The notes beneath the pieces were generated by a model, which made no database searches, was not told where the DNA came from, and saw nothing but the letters and a program-made list of their open reading frames with translations. Shown here piece by piece: positions 20,992-31,323 of a stretch of DNA of 64,000 nt (positions are counted from its first letter, which is position 1; the number at the start of each line of letters is the position of its first letter). The position numbers and the translations under genes are program-made. This DNA is from Gautieria morchelliformis (taxonomy: Eukaryota > Basidiomycota > Agaricomycetes > Gomphales > Gomphaceae): contig WHVA01000058.1 in the NCBI GenBank assembly GCA_015179125.1, forward strand, positions 268,521 to 332,520, in the 5' to 3' direction.

Positions 20992-21510
20992 TCACTGATT
21001 GGAACCTGATATCCACTCGATTTTCACGGGGGTATATCCATGCTCCTTCTTTAGCACCCTCGGAGTATCGTCCCTTACCGTCATCCCGCTTGGAATTTTA
21101 GCCCTGCACTCCGGAATGCCTGCGAGGTGGCGCTTGGCAGAGTCTGTGCGCGCAAAAAGCGTTGTGCAATCTGGATTCCAGCACACCAGGCGGAGGGTGG
21201 GCTCGTGCTCGTGCGTCTCTATGTGGCGCTTCATTTCCCCTTCGCGGCGGGCGGTATGGCTACATTTACTACACTGCCACAAAGTCTCTGGGACTTTGCT
21301 GGGACCTTTGAGCTCAAATACCTCCAAAGACAGTTTACCGCGGATTTCCTTCATTTCGTCTGTGGACAAGATGATTACCGAGCGTCTGGGCCTGGGAACT
21401 TTAGGAGGTGTTTCCCTCGATCGTGCCTTTCGGCTTGTACACCCGGTCGTGGTGCGTGGGAGGCGGGGTACGACGGGTAGCCATCCGGCGGGATGGACCC
21501 GGGCGCGCAA
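20992..21510 (-). pseudogene. C2H2 protein C-terminus, copy M2
   Basis: The last 172 codons of the zinc-finger gene are open here. There is a basic linker (RTTTGCTSRKARSRETPPK), the conserved VIILSTDEMKEIRGKLS and LEVFELKGPSKVPETLWQC segment, finger 1 CSKCSHTARREGEMKRHIETH (split C-x2-C-x12-H-x3-H), finger 2 CWNPDCTTLFARTDSAKRH and the family end GYTPVKIEW. The N-terminal two-thirds is absent; the sequence upstream (21520-21790) is unrelated. It is a 5'-truncated copy whose finger part has survived without damage. Confidence 0.65.
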
Positions 21511-21534
21511 AGGGATGGCGTCTCACGCACCCAA

Positions 21535-21759
21535 GCAATGGAAACCATTTTACAGAGCCGTATTTGGGGTGTTGTTCACTTTCCAGTCATCGGTGAAGTT
21601 GCGGTAGAGCAGGCCGATTTGGGAAAGAGTGTTGATCCGCATGAATATGGGAGGCCGGGAGTAAAAGAGGAGGAAGAGATTGGAGTCGTCTTCTGCCCTG
21701 ACGGTGAATTGTCAAGCTTTTTAGATGAGGAGGGAAATGAGGTGATCGTCATAGATTGA
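21535..21759 (+). pseudogene. C-terminal fragment of unknown acidic protein
   Basis: A plus-strand frame ending at TGA 21757-21759 has the look of real coding: IGEVAVEQADLGKSVDPHEY, then KEEEEIGVVFCPDGELSSF, then LDEEGNEVIVID. I do not recognise the family. Its true start cannot be placed because the sequence before ~21535 belongs to the minus-strand zinc-finger copy. It is probably the 3' end of another gene or element brought next to unit M2 by rearrangement. Confidence 0.35.
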
Positions 21760-22068
21760 GCTATCGCAATCTGCTAATGCCGCACGTATCTTTATCTCTT
21801 GATAGCAGACTGAAGCATCTGTATTTTTTGCTAGTAGTACCATGCTTTATCAAAATTGTTAGTTTTGAGCCGGTTATGTACAGTGGAATATAGGGTCCAT
21901 TGCGAAATACGGATGACCCTCCTCACCGCTGCCTCCTCACCGCTGCCTTTCCACCGCAGACCAGGCCAGGCCACAGCCCTCCATCCTAATACGGTCCCGC
22001 GCACCGATTCACCAAAACCCAGTGAAAGATTTATTACCGCTGAAGTAGCTGCACGTGTCCACGAACGG

Positions 22069-22275
22069 CAAAGGGGGAGACGCGAGTGTTCAGCGAAGGC
22101 GGCGTTGTGGAGCAACAAGGCACTCACCTTAGCTGTGATGCGAGTAGCCAGAAGAACACACCAAAATGTGCGAGTGAGATCCAAGGAGGAGGGTATATCA
22201 CGAGCGGAAAAGGGGGAGGCGCGAGTGTTCAGGTGTGGAGCAATTAAGGCACTTACATTAGCTTTGATATGGCGT
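22069..22275 (+). repeat. diverged direct repeat, ~80 bp, two copies
   Basis: AAAGGGGGAGRCGCGAGTGTTCAG followed by GTGGAGCAA..AAGGCACT..C.TTAGCT occurs near 22070 and again near 22206. The lead-in CGARCGGMAAAGGGGGAG is shared as well. No coding signal is visible. Confidence 0.5.
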
Positions 22276-22539
22276 TTTGCGTCGAGTGTGGATGTAGGCA
22301 GGGCATGTTGGTCACCTCCTTGAACAGCGAGGAGGATAGATGGAGTCTGGAGCAGTTTCTGCGGCGCGGAAGACATGGTGGTCGGAAATGGTTCCTATGG
22401 ACCCTTATGGTCTCTTAGGGTTAAGTGTCCATGACGCATCAGTGACCCATGTGCGTGCCGGTTCGTCCTCAGCTCTGACTCATCGTCCCGATTACTAACA
22501 CATAATACGGTATTCCGTTACGTAAATAGCAGCTGCAAC

Positions 22540-23420
22540 CTCCATACCTTGCTGTTTCTGCGACATACGCCCCCTTGAGCAAGATAGCCGTTTCACATTG
22601 AATAGTATTGTTTTATCTCGCGGCCATCCTGTGTCCGATGCAACAACTGCTGAGATTATATCGTCTCCACTCTGTCCGGCATGCAGCCTGAGGGGCCTGC
22701 AAATAGTACTGCAATGAATCCCCCGGTGTCTGCATTACACACGCGGATCATGTGTAATCAGATCCGGAGACGATGCCCTTGCCAGCCTGCGAGAATGCTA
22801 CCGACGTGCCGAAGCCGGTGTGGCCCTCGAATGGTGCTGAAATGGATGAGGCTGTGAACAGCCACGCGGTAGAGCTGGACGACCTCAGCATTCCACTTCA
22901 AGACGGAGGATATATCATATGCCGCTACAATGCATCGCTCACCCGCTATATGTCCACATGCAGTTCTCGTACAACGAGGCGTGAGATGCACAAGCCGTCA
23001 CCCGCCGGTTCTTCAAAATAATGGAAGACAGCCATACTATCAAATGGTGTGCCAGGCATTTCTTGAATACGGCACTTCGGTGCGCTGAGGCCGCGTAACT
23101 CGGGGATCCGTGCGACGGGCGCAGGAGATAAGGGGAAGGGTGCACATGGAGAGCAGAAAAGTACAAGGAGAAGAAGGGGTAGACACGGGGTGCAGCAATG
23201 GGCTTTTGGTATAATTAGAATCTCCCTGTATATTTAAGGCAGCGACTAAGGTCGCTGTTGAGCATCAAGAGTCACACGACTCCAGCGAGTTGCACAACTG
23301 TAATGGGACCCTGCCCTTCGACATATTACCTCTCCTTCGACCATGATACCGACCCATCCCTGCACTCGCTATCTTCATTTCCCCCTACCCATCTCGTGAG
23401 TCACCGCCGCCGCTGCCGCC
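22540..23420 (+). repeat. block T, copy 1 (contains LTR-like part)
   Basis: About 880 bp repeated at 56380-57330 (+) and, in part, at 44830-45235 (-). Markers are TTCTGCGACATACGCCC, ATCAGATCCGGAGACGATGC, CATATGCAGTTCTCGTACAA-like sequence and TTTAAGRCAGCGACT. The right half (ACGGCACTTCGGTGCGC, AAAGTACAAGGAG, TAGAATCTCCCTGT, TATTTAAG) resembles the LTR of copia 3 at 27911. It may therefore hold a solo LTR of that family. Confidence 0.5.
22773..23021 (+). CDS. small hypothetical protein in block T
   Basis: An 82-codon frame starting MPLPACENATDVPKP, with acidic middle AVELDDLSIPLQDGG. The other plus copy (56590) has the same start (MPPPSCEDATG) but is frameshifted. In all three copies of block T a different phase further on reads RRFF.I.E.SHTIKWCA and HFLNT, which looks more protein-like than this frame. 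I cannot tell which frame was ancestral. Function unknown. Confidence 0.3.
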   Translation: MPLPACENATDVPKPVWPSNGAEMDEAVNSHAVELDDLSIPLQDGGYIICRYNASLTRYMSTCSSRTTRREMHKPSPAGSSK

Positions 23421-23539
23421 TTCCTCTGCTTGTCCTCGTCTCCTACACACTCCGTCATAGTGCTGGGAAGCCCCCCTGCTGTGACGACTCCTACGTCAAG
23501 TCCCACACTCATGTACCAATAGAGACGGGATTTCGGGAT

Positions 23540-24180
23540 GTGGTTTATCTGCACGGGGTTCACCTGCACGCCCAAGGTGTGGTATTTCAGCTGCGCATAC
23601 CGCAGGCATAGGCTGTGCGAATGGAATTGTTTGACATACCGTCAGCGACAGGGGCGGACAAAGACGTACTTCGAGAAAGCCGTGGCAGTAGCGGCGTCCT
23701 TGCCCCCGCGCCCGCATTTGCGCGCGTAAGCCCTCTGGTGGACAAGATGCGTCTGGGAACATAAGGTTCCCATACGCTCAGTAGTCATCTTGTACACGGA
23801 TGAGCCGAAGAAAATCTACGAGAAATTTGAAGGGTCCTTGGAGCTATTTGAGGTCAAGGGTCCCGTCAAAGTCGCAGAGAAATCCTGGCTGTGTAGTAAA
23901 TATATGTGGCCATGGCTCCTCCTGCGAGGAGGAGGTGAAGCGCCACATACAGACGCACTACCCCACCCTGCGCCGGCTGTGCTGGAATCCAGCGCGCACG
24001 AAGGTTTTTGGTCGGACAGATCATACCAAGCGCCACGTCGAAGACACTCAAAGTGTAGGCTAAAAATCCAAGGGGGAGGAAGGTACGCGACGAGACTCCG
24101 AGGGTCCCAAAGAAGGGGAATGAATATATCCCCGTAGAAGTCAAGTGGATATATGATTCCAATCGGAAGGGCTCGAACGT
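23540..24180 (+). pseudogene. relic of C2H2 gene 3' half
   Basis: Matches the family from KKIYEKFEGSLELFEVKG through both fingers to the family end. Finger 1 is shifted (CSKYMWPWLLL instead of CSKCGHGSS, with an ATAT insertion). The spacing in finger 2 (LCWNPARTKVFGRTDHTKRH) has lost the second cysteine. A 12-bp-arm palindrome at 23749-23777 interrupts the segment before VILYTDEPK. It closely resembles the relic at 5.8 kb, and both carry GAGGAGGTGAAGCGCCACATA. Confidence 0.6.
23749..23777. repeat. fold-back palindrome, 12-bp arms
   Basis: GCGTCTGGGAAC at 23749-23760 and GTTCCCATACGC at 23766-23777 pair with one mismatch across five bases. It sits at nearly the same gene position as the palindrome at 5760-5788. 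Confidence 0.6.
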
Positions 24181-24923
24181 GTGTACCTCAGGTACACACA
24201 GGGAGACACGGAGGCGCAAGTGAACAGCAGGACGATATTGGCTACATGCCTATGGAAGGAATACATATTCAATAAACCGGACATCCTCTTGTTTATTGAT
24301 ATGAATTCCTTCTATTGACACGTATCTGACCTTAGGGCTAACGTATTCAGCCCCACGTATGGCACTTCCGTTACATGCTTCGTGAGTGAATTGTGTTCTT
24401 CGCATCTCACTCAGATCACTTGCCTCCATGTTACTTATCAGCGTGAGCGCGCATTCAAGCCTTATCTAACGCAGAGAAGATGTTCCGTAAATAATTCCGG
24501 GTGCCTGGGTTCTTATGTAGCCCATCGCGGGCGACAGACGTTCCGTCTGGCCTCTCTCCAGTGATGGAGCAAGAGGATTCGACAAACAGGTCAGGCGTAA
24601 TTGTGAGTTATACAACGTCCTTAGACATTTGTTGCTTATCACATCACGTTGGTTCAGCATGAGACGAACGCGCAGTTTGAGGCGGGCGAGGAGTCTGAGG
24701 TACACCAGGAGCTCGCTCCCGTCAGAGCTACAGGCCCCGAAGACTCTCCGTTGACCCCGCTCCCTTCCGATTTCTCAGATGTCGTCGATGGAGAAGTCGC
24801 GGCCCCGAATCCCTCTGAACAGGCTTCACCCGCCGCATCTTCCGTCCCCTCATTGTTGGAGGAAGAAGTGCGTGGGGACAATCCATAGCCGCCCCAGTAT
24901 GAGCCCCGCCTGGGGCCCATCCG

Positions 24924-24973
24924 CTAAGGCCGAGATTGTACCGGTGTCCCCACCGGTACAATCTCGGCCTTAG
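24924..24973. repeat. perfect palindrome, 23-bp arms, 4-bp spacer
   Basis: CTAAGGCCGAGATTGTACCG and the next three bases (24924-24946) are exactly reverse-complemented at 24951-24973. It is the first of two orientation switches in the copy at 24.3-25.4 kb. Confidence 0.9.
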
Positions 24974-25102
24974 GGGGTCGTGCAGCAGCTGCCCAGCCGC
25001 CTTCCTGCGAGGAGACCTCCTCCGACGATTCCGGGACATTCCCCAGACCGTCTTCCGGGCGTGTGTGGTGTGGGGGCGTCTGGCAATACACGCCCGGGGC
25101 CA

Positions 25103-25288
25103 GAGCTCGATGGTGCGCGTCTGCCATCCCCGGTAGGTCGAACGGTCTTCCCTTGGCTTATAAATCCTGTCGTGGTGGGTGGCAGCCTGCCCTTCGATGC
25201 CAGTCTGCCACCCACCACGACAGGATTTATAAGCCGAAAGGGAAGACCGTTCGACCTACCGGGATGGCAGACGCGCACCATCGAGCTC
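25103..25288. repeat. large fold-back, ~84-bp arms, 19-bp spacer
   Basis: Left arm 25103-25185 (GAGCTCGATGGTGCGCGTCT to GTGGTGGGTGGCAG) and right arm 25205-25288 are reverse complements with only a few mismatches and a small length difference in a CCCTT run. Intact family members have just one arm (the PFDLPGMADAH region of copy M1). Confidence 0.9.
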
Positions 25289-25639
25289 TTCCGCGCGGGA
25301 CCCACGAAAGAATGTAAGGTCCAGCGCCCCGAAAACGTCGTAATTGAAGGATCATGGCGGTGGAAGTGTTTCAACAATTGTGTGTTGGGCAAAGGGAGGA
25401 GGGAAAGAAGGACAAGCACCAACATGGTATAAGTCAAATCGATCAAAAGATAGTGACACTGCCCAACAAACGGAAGAAAATGATTTTGCATTTACCGCTG
25501 ATGACGCAGTTCTTATCTCTATCTCAACGTCAGATTGGCTTGCTGACTCGGCGGCAACCACGCATATAGCCCGAGACCGCCATTGTTTTCAACGTACACT
25601 GAAGAAAATTCTACTATTAATCACTGCAGGAAGCGCGGG

Positions 25640-25835
25640 ACCTGAACTTCAGTACCTGGCGAACCGAAATATCAGTTCTGGATGTACTGAAGTTCAGTTC
25701 CGCAGAGCTGAAGTTCAGTACGCAGAGATATGGACAGCTTGTTTGACCCGTACTGAATTTACAGAGCGCCGATGTCACTTGACGTGCTTTTTTGCACTTA
25801 AGTACAGTTCTGCAGGCACTGAAATTTAAGGTATT
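25640..25835. repeat. cluster of CTGAAGTTCAGTAC-like motifs
   Basis: Short near-palindromic strings of the form CTGAASTTCAGTWC recur at least four times (GAACTTCAGTAC, TACTGAAGTTCAGTTC, GCTGAAGTTCAGTACG, CGTACTGAATTT, AGTACAGTTCTGCAGGC) within about 190 bp. They lie directly after the copia 3 protease fragment. I know no function for them. Confidence 0.4.
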
Positions 25836-26183
25836 TAGAACTGGAAAAAAGTTCATTTTATTTCGATAATTCAGTAACTGGATACAGAGCCGGATATCCT
25901 CATAATCCCAACCCAACACCGATGTGTCTAGTCGACAAGAGCCGTAAGTGCGCAGTGCCAGTGAGTCGAGGCCGGAGAGCCGAGAGTGTGCAAGAACGAG
26001 TGAGTCGACGAGAGCCGAGATTGCACGAGAACGAGTGCATGCAGATGCGAGTCGAGAGCATAACTGTGAGAGCGAGAAGCCAGCATGCGAGTTGGTACCT
26101 AGATAAATTTATTGCGGATGCAGGAGCGGGGCGAACGGATGCGGGAAAATGTCGGAGGGCCATGGCCAGAGATAAATAGCGGT

Positions 26184-26825
26184 CATTTCTTCTTGGATTT
26201 GGAGCCAGAGGGTGCATCGTTCATCTGATGCGTGCGATAATAAGCAGAAAGATCAACGCTGGATAGAGACTCAAGCTCAAGCGAACACGGGCAAACGCAC
26301 CTCAAGGACCTTTTTGAAAGGTTTGGAGATTCTTTTGCTCTGCAGCGCAATATCAATGTGTGTATTAGAATAGTAGTAAAGATTTACTTGCCTGTTTCCT
26401 AGGCGGATCCATTTCGATGCACTCCTAACGAAGTAACCGTACGGTGAGCTAATAACAATGAGAACAAGGATGACTCACCAGAGCGGTCGGTGCACGCTCG
26501 GCCTATATTATGTTCGAGGGACCAGCCGGTGAGCATGCATGGATAAATATCCATCCTTCGGCAACTGCAGTGCCATCGGGTGGTGCTTGACCGTGAGTTT
26601 TCGCTTTTTTCCATTTCTTACCCCTGGGTTTCATACCACGATCTGAGTCAGTTGCGACCGTATGAGGGTGTTTGGCGTTCCGCAAGTTCCTTGCCTCTTT
26701 GAGCGCACGAGTGAAGTCGCGAGTGGCCAATTGGTATTGGTCTCGGAAACTACGCACGATCCCCGGCGTGCAATAGAACTCGAGCCGCTGTGGGTAGGCA
26801 GCTATGAGCTTGTCCAGGACGTTAT
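26184..26825 (-). pseudogene. host gene remnant, TPR-like helices
   Basis: On the minus strand from 26825 the frame reads DNVLDKLIAAYPQRLEFYCT, then SFRDQYQLATRDFTRALKEA, a pattern like a tetratricopeptide-type helical pair. A Lys-rich stretch (MKPRGKKWKKAKTHG) follows. A donor GGTGAGTCATCC at ~26478 and a separate downstream exon ending SVDLSAYYRTHQMND...SKSKKK and TGA (26186-26184) suggest a multi-exon gene. Phases do not join cleanly, and its 5' end is replaced by copia 3 sequence at 26826. I infer a host gene broken by retrotransposon insertion. The TPR assignment is by pattern only. Confidence 0.35.
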
Positions 26826-27010
26826 CTACAACAGAGGCTGAGTACATTGCCATCACCGAAGGAACTAAAGAACTTATCTGGCTTCAGAGAGCGCTCCAGG
26901 AACTAGGTCTTGACCAAGCCCAACCGACTTCTATCAGATCCGATAACTTAGGCGCGATCACACTTTCCCATGACGCGACCTACCATGCCAGGATCAAACA
27001 CAACGCACGC

Positions 27011-27784
27011 GGGATCCCATACAGACAAACGCGCCCGTGCCCGCTCATGCATGCACGCGTGGCCACAGGGGGACCTCAGTGTCATTGTCCCACAGCGAGG
27101 CGAGGGTGATGCCACTGGGAGAGCGGAATCCAGCGTTAGAAAGGGCTAACCAGTGCTTGTCCTGCTTCCTTGGAAGACCCTCGAATGTTTCCGTTGATAA
27201 CTGAAGTGGTGGGCGATTTATCACTCATCGAAATCGACCGTCGTGCGCGGCCAGGTGCGAACAGAGACAACGTGGGACCAGAAGGACCATCGGGGATAGG
27301 GACAGACCTCAGCCAGAGATGGAGGGTTCACCAAATCTGTCTACTATTCTTGTGGATGAAACTGTTTGCCTTCTGTCGATGGGGGTCGCGCGGCACCGTA
27401 TGCATCTGCATGCGCTGCGCAGGACTGTCGTTGCCCTCGCCGTATCGCGGATGGGAGAAGCCTGCATCGTGGGGCATGACGAGGGTGTTGTGTCGGCGAT
27501 GCAGGTCATGGTCATGTTGCCCACGCACGCAGTCACCCTCGACAAGGTCCGGGTATGTAGCGTGGCAATCGGCGAGCCGTCGGGCCTGCATGCTATGCGG
27601 GTCTCTCGTGGCGGCGTCATCCGTGAGTGGTAGTGCAACCTCGCGCCATGTGTCTGTGTATGCGGTACACATAAGCCGCGCGGTGGCGATGTTGTGTCAT
27701 GACTCGTTTATTCTGCAAATCATCCCTCAACACACAGCGAATGACCTCCTGAACCAGCGAACGACTTCCCGAACCAGCGAATAC
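27011..27784. other. unassigned insert within copia 3
   Basis: Between the RNase H piece and the C-terminal piece of copia 3 lie about 770 bp with no recognised element end. A 104-codon plus frame (27319-27633, LVDETVCLLSMGVARHRMHL) is open but has no known motif, and an overlapping minus frame of similar length makes chance equally likely. Confidence 0.35.
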
Positions 27785-27910
27785 ATCGAAGGAAAACCCT
27801 GCGGATCTAATGACAAAGGGGCTTGAAGGAAATCAGCACAAATACTTACGCAATAAATTGGGATTCACCAAGGACAGGGGGAGTATTGGATTTGCCGAAG
27901 TGAGGGGGAG

Positions 27911-28130
27911 TGTTGAGTGAAACGGCACTTCCGGCGTGCTGACATAAGATGATGACGCGTACGAGGCACAAGGAGTCAAAGGTATGGGATGGAAAAGGAG
28001 CGCAGCAAAGTACAATGAGCTCCTTGTACTTTGCTGGACAAAAGGACATGTAGAATAGCATTTTTTGTATTTAAGACGGCACCTCGCATTACTATAGATC
28101 ATCGAAACGACAGAGCTCTTCACATCTTAT
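27911..28130 (+). repeat. copia 3 LTR (approximate right end)
   Basis: Starts TGTTGAGTGAAACGGC right after the polypurine tract GAGGGGGAG. It contains a 12-bp-arm hairpin (AGCAAAGTACAA, 8 bases, TTGTACTTTGCT, about 28003-28035) and a TTTTTTGTATTTAAGAC promoter-like region. The right end is uncertain because it merges with block U near 28130. No second LTR is visible upstream. Confidence 0.5.
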
Positions 28131-29280
28131 TTGTAAGCATCTTCGACCTACATGAGATGGTCGTGGGTCCGTGTGGGTGGTGGCTGCGGGGTGCGGGTGT
28201 CTATGTCGGAGATTTGAGCCGTGCACGTGGCGAGAAGCAGAAGGTGCATCTCGCGTTGATGGGTTCTCGCTCCGCGTATCAGCTTCGCGAAGCCGGCAGA
28301 TCTTTGACTGAAGTGGAATGATGCGCTCTGCCGATCACCCGGCTAACAAGCGTTGCGTTCCACAACTAAATGACATATTCAAGAAAGAACATGTTCGAAA
28401 GGTACTCGCCCTTGGCCCTGTGTCCAGTACATAGGTCATGCACAAGGCTGCCGACCAAGGCGCTAACTTTGCTTTATGTAACATTGATCCCTCGTTTATC
28501 CTCTGCTCCGAAGTCCTCTTACCCTCACTTCCCCCATAAACTACGAGACGCCTTACAGCCACTGCACATGCAACATGGCGTTGTCTGACCTAGCCAAGGT
28601 CAGACGAATAGACGGGGCGGAATGCATCAGCGAGACAGCCACAACGTGATGAATCGGACATAAATCGATTAGGAGTTTAGATCTGATTCATCATGCTTGG
28701 TGAGTCACTTCCGCTCCTCGCATCCATCTCACTCAGCTCACCTACTTTCCAGTCTTTACGAGCAGTCAAGCCGTATCTGCGGCATCCACCTACGCTAAAA
28801 GCCACACTCCCTCCGACACGGCGACAAGGAATCCGGCCTCCGACGAGGAGCCCGGCATCATTCCTCAAACACCTCCGCGCGACGACACGGCCGACGAGGA
28901 ATCGGGGGAGATTGTGCAGACGCCCCCGCACAAGCCCAAGAGAAGACACGAACTCTCAAGGATCGCAGCTGCGAAGCCATCCGTGGGGGCTTTTACGCCC
29001 TGAAGCGGGTTCGTGCAGCAACTTCCCGGCCTACCGACGAGGACACCTCCGATGAGGAGTCCGGGGAAATTCCCCAGAAGCCGCCACATCATATGCGCCC
29101 GGGGCCGTCCCGCTGCGTGGCTGCCCTTCGGTCCCAGTTGCCCACCCACCACGACCGTGCTTATAAGCCCAAAGGAAAGACCGGGGACACCTCCGACCAG
29201 AAGCCGCCACATTCTGCGCGCCAGGGTGTATCTCGCTGCATGCCTGCGCTTCGGCCATGCATGGGACGACAACGATGGAC
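28130..29280 (+). repeat. ~5 kb unit fragment: blocks U and W
   Basis: Block U (28130-28570; CTTATCAGCTTCGCGAAGCC-type palindrome at ~28272, CGGCTAACAAGCGTTGCG) followed by a W-type gene and a family-typical acidic region. It is a third, isolated plus-oriented piece of the unit, starting where copia 3 ends. Blocks Z, Y, X and A are missing. Confidence 0.6.
28575..29270 (+). pseudogene. W-type gene copy with intact exon 2
   Basis: Exon 1 starts MALSDLAKVRRIDGAE at 28575 but hits TGA before the donor. The intron (GTGAGTCACTTCC...TACTTTCCAG) ends at 28752. Exon 2 (28753-29003) is the best copy of this coding part: VFTSSQAVSAASTYAKSH, then NPASDEEPGIIPQTPPRDD, TADEESGEIVQTPPHKPKRR and RIAAAKPSVGAFTP. 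After the TGA at 29001 a different frame resumes with a segment shared with the zinc-finger gene (KRVRAATSRPTDEDTSDEES, YKPKGKTGDTSD). This suggests that the W gene was once longer and homologous to the zinc-finger gene in its middle. Function unknown. Confidence 0.5.
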
Positions 29281-29299
29281 GAGGTGACTATGGAAAGGG

Positions 29300-31320
29300 G
29301 TTGGACTGCGGACGTGCGGCGGGCTGTGGAAGTACGGCGGACTGCGTAAATGCGAGGGTGAGCTTGGAGTGGTCTGTATAGAGAGACGAGGAGCAGAGCA
29401 AGGAGGCGGCGGCGGGACCCCGAGACGGCCGGGGGGAAAGACAGATGACGGGTGGGGGGGTCGGTGCCATACGTGCTGACGTTGGGAACACGTTATACAC
29501 TCACCTATTAGACTCCACCATAAGGCACGCAATGCAAGATGTCATCCATCGACCGAAACTGGCATTCACATATCCACGCCTCCATCATACTCCAGCTCGG
29601 GCATGAAGATCGAACCGTGTGTGTGGCGCGAGCATGTTGATGGCATCTCGATCTGCTTATCAGCTCGCAGACTTTGACTCAAGCGCGTCACGCATCACGC
29701 TACCCATTGAGCCACAATTTGCGCCTACAAAACCGGGCGTCACGCCGAAAGGCCGTGAGCAATTGGTCGTAATACTTGTGCCTCCCTGAGCACGCGAGCT
29801 GGGTGTACTCTTCGCCCAAGCGCAGGCTGAGAACCGACCGACGCCTAGTAGGAGCCGCAGCGTGAGACGCCCAGTCTGAGCTCCAACCTGCACTGGCCAG
29901 CTGGACTGCGGACTTTGGGGTCGGGCTTCGACCCGGGACCGAGCTCATGCTGGTTTCCACTCATTCCCACGCGGAGTATAGTAAATTAGGCATCATACTC
30001 AGTCTATCTTAAGGTCTGTCTGTGTACAGTGCTGGACACCAAATGAGGCAGAAAATTCGGCTCGGGGTCTACTGGAGATATGCCGTGACATTGTCATCTG
30101 TGGGACTTGGACACCGACAAGCCGAGAAATTGAAACTAAGACCAGGATCTCGCGGGAGTCTGTACTTCGGAGTCCTATCAGTGTGTCAGTTACCACTGAA
30201 TTGAATACTTAATATACATCCAGCGGTTGCTAGCAGGTCAAGTGATATACACATGACATCGTCCTGCTACGTCACAATAATAATCGATCTTTAACATTAC
30301 TGTAAAATCAAACAGTAGACTTATAATTTTTTTTGTCCATTTCCCCGGTTCGAAGGCTACCAACTTGCCCAGGTGTGCCCGCATCGCGAATATTTTGCTT
30401 TACGAAATCAGTCGCTACGATACACACTCCGAACCCTGACTCAGAAGCGTTCGCATGCAGTGCGCTATATCGTTGAGGGTTGTGTACGACACATACAAGA
30501 GTTCATATGAACACATACTCTTGCAGCCGTTGATTTCTGCACTCAGCCTGCGTCTGAGCCGCCATTTCTTACAACCACTGCTTAGGTTCCTACTCCTCCC
30601 AGGCCCCACATCCGTACGCGCTACTTCTCCCCGCATTGGCTGCGCACGTGCTCTACATGCCATTCGCCGCAGCATGACTGGTTATAACCTACCGGTTGGA
30701 CCCAAATTGTGTCGCATCGCAAAGATGCCTGTAAGAAAATTGCACTGGGGGAAAGCTGTCTATTGCTGGGCGGCAGTAAATTGCTATTATTACTAAAGCT
30801 TCAGCAACATAACGGACAGAAATCGAACGTCTTACCCTGGGAGCCTGTGTTCCAAAACCCCAATCGATCGATGTGCAGATGATAGGTCGTCTGACAAGAA
30901 CACGTTTTGGGGCTGCAGATCGTTGTGCATGACAACCGAATGGCGTGAAGGACTGTCCGGCTATTGCGACTATCTTGTTGATCACTGTGGGGAAAGATCG
31001 AATGGCATTGAGCTGCAGGCTTCCTGATATTGCCTGCCAAGTGGATGTGAACGGGTGCCCCCTATGCGGGGCCAGTAGCGCCCGTCGGCTGGTGTATTTT
31101 CGGGCTCGGTCCGACGCTTCTGACATGCAATGTCGGACCTTTCAGCACGATTGCGTTGCCATGAAGCTAAAGCCATTACTGTAAATCGATAAGCTGACCT
31201 CAGGGATACCTTGGTCACACGTGTGGTCATGCCCGATGCAGGATTGACGAGTACTTAGAATAATACTTAGTGTGATTGTGTTCTGCTCTCCCCGTGGCCA
31301 CTGCCTGGCACACTATCAGG
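29300..31320. other. no gene recognised
   Basis: Up to ~29480 there is a G-rich stretch shared with 44690-44800 (CCGAGACGGCC, GGTGGGTGGG). The rest (29480-31320) shows no element ends, no tandem structure and no frame with a recognisable motif. A tRNA-like string near 29690 was examined and rejected. It may be old degraded intergenic DNA. Confidence 0.45.
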
Positions 31321-31323
31321 ACG

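Larger units (their letters stand above)
24330..25385 (+). pseudogene. scrambled C2H2 gene copy with fold-backs
   Basis: Begins like exon 1 (TTACATGCTTCGTGAGTGAA, the GTGAGT donor, then CATCTCACTCAG and TTACTTATCAG acceptor). It continues with the exon 2 parts NCELYNVLRHL-like, EAGEESEVHQELAPV, PLTPLPSDFSDVVDGEVA and YEPRPG. At 24924-24973 it folds back on itself, runs in reverse orientation through the middle of the gene, and folds back again at 25103-25288 to return to plus orientation (GFISRKGKTVRPTG-like, then ESCKVQRPENV and the start of the finger WRWKC). It ends at ~25385 against copia 3. It is not translatable. Confidence 0.65.
25386..28130 (+). mobile_element. Ty1/copia element 3, broken into pieces
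   Basis: Three colinear pol pieces remain. A gag-protease part (25386-25596) has FAFTADDAVLISISTSDWLA and DSAATTHIARDRHCF, where DSAAT replaces the catalytic DSGAT. An RNase H part (26826-27010) has LSTTEAEYIAITEGTKELIW, SDNLGAITLSHD and HARIKH. The C-terminus (27785-27905) has ENPADLMTKGLEGNQ, followed by GAGGGGGAG as polypurine tract and an LTR start TGTTGAG at about 27911. Unrelated sequence lies between the pieces, including an antisense host-gene fragment (26184-26825) and 770 bp of unknown origin (27011-27784). It is dead. Confidence 0.7.

Noticed and set aside
29690-29960. tRNA gene or tRNA-derived SINE
   Set aside because: An A-box-like string (TGGCTCAATGGGTAGCG) lies on the minus strand and a B-box-like string (GGCTTCGACCCGG) on the plus strand, so they are in opposite orientation and no cloverleaf forms.
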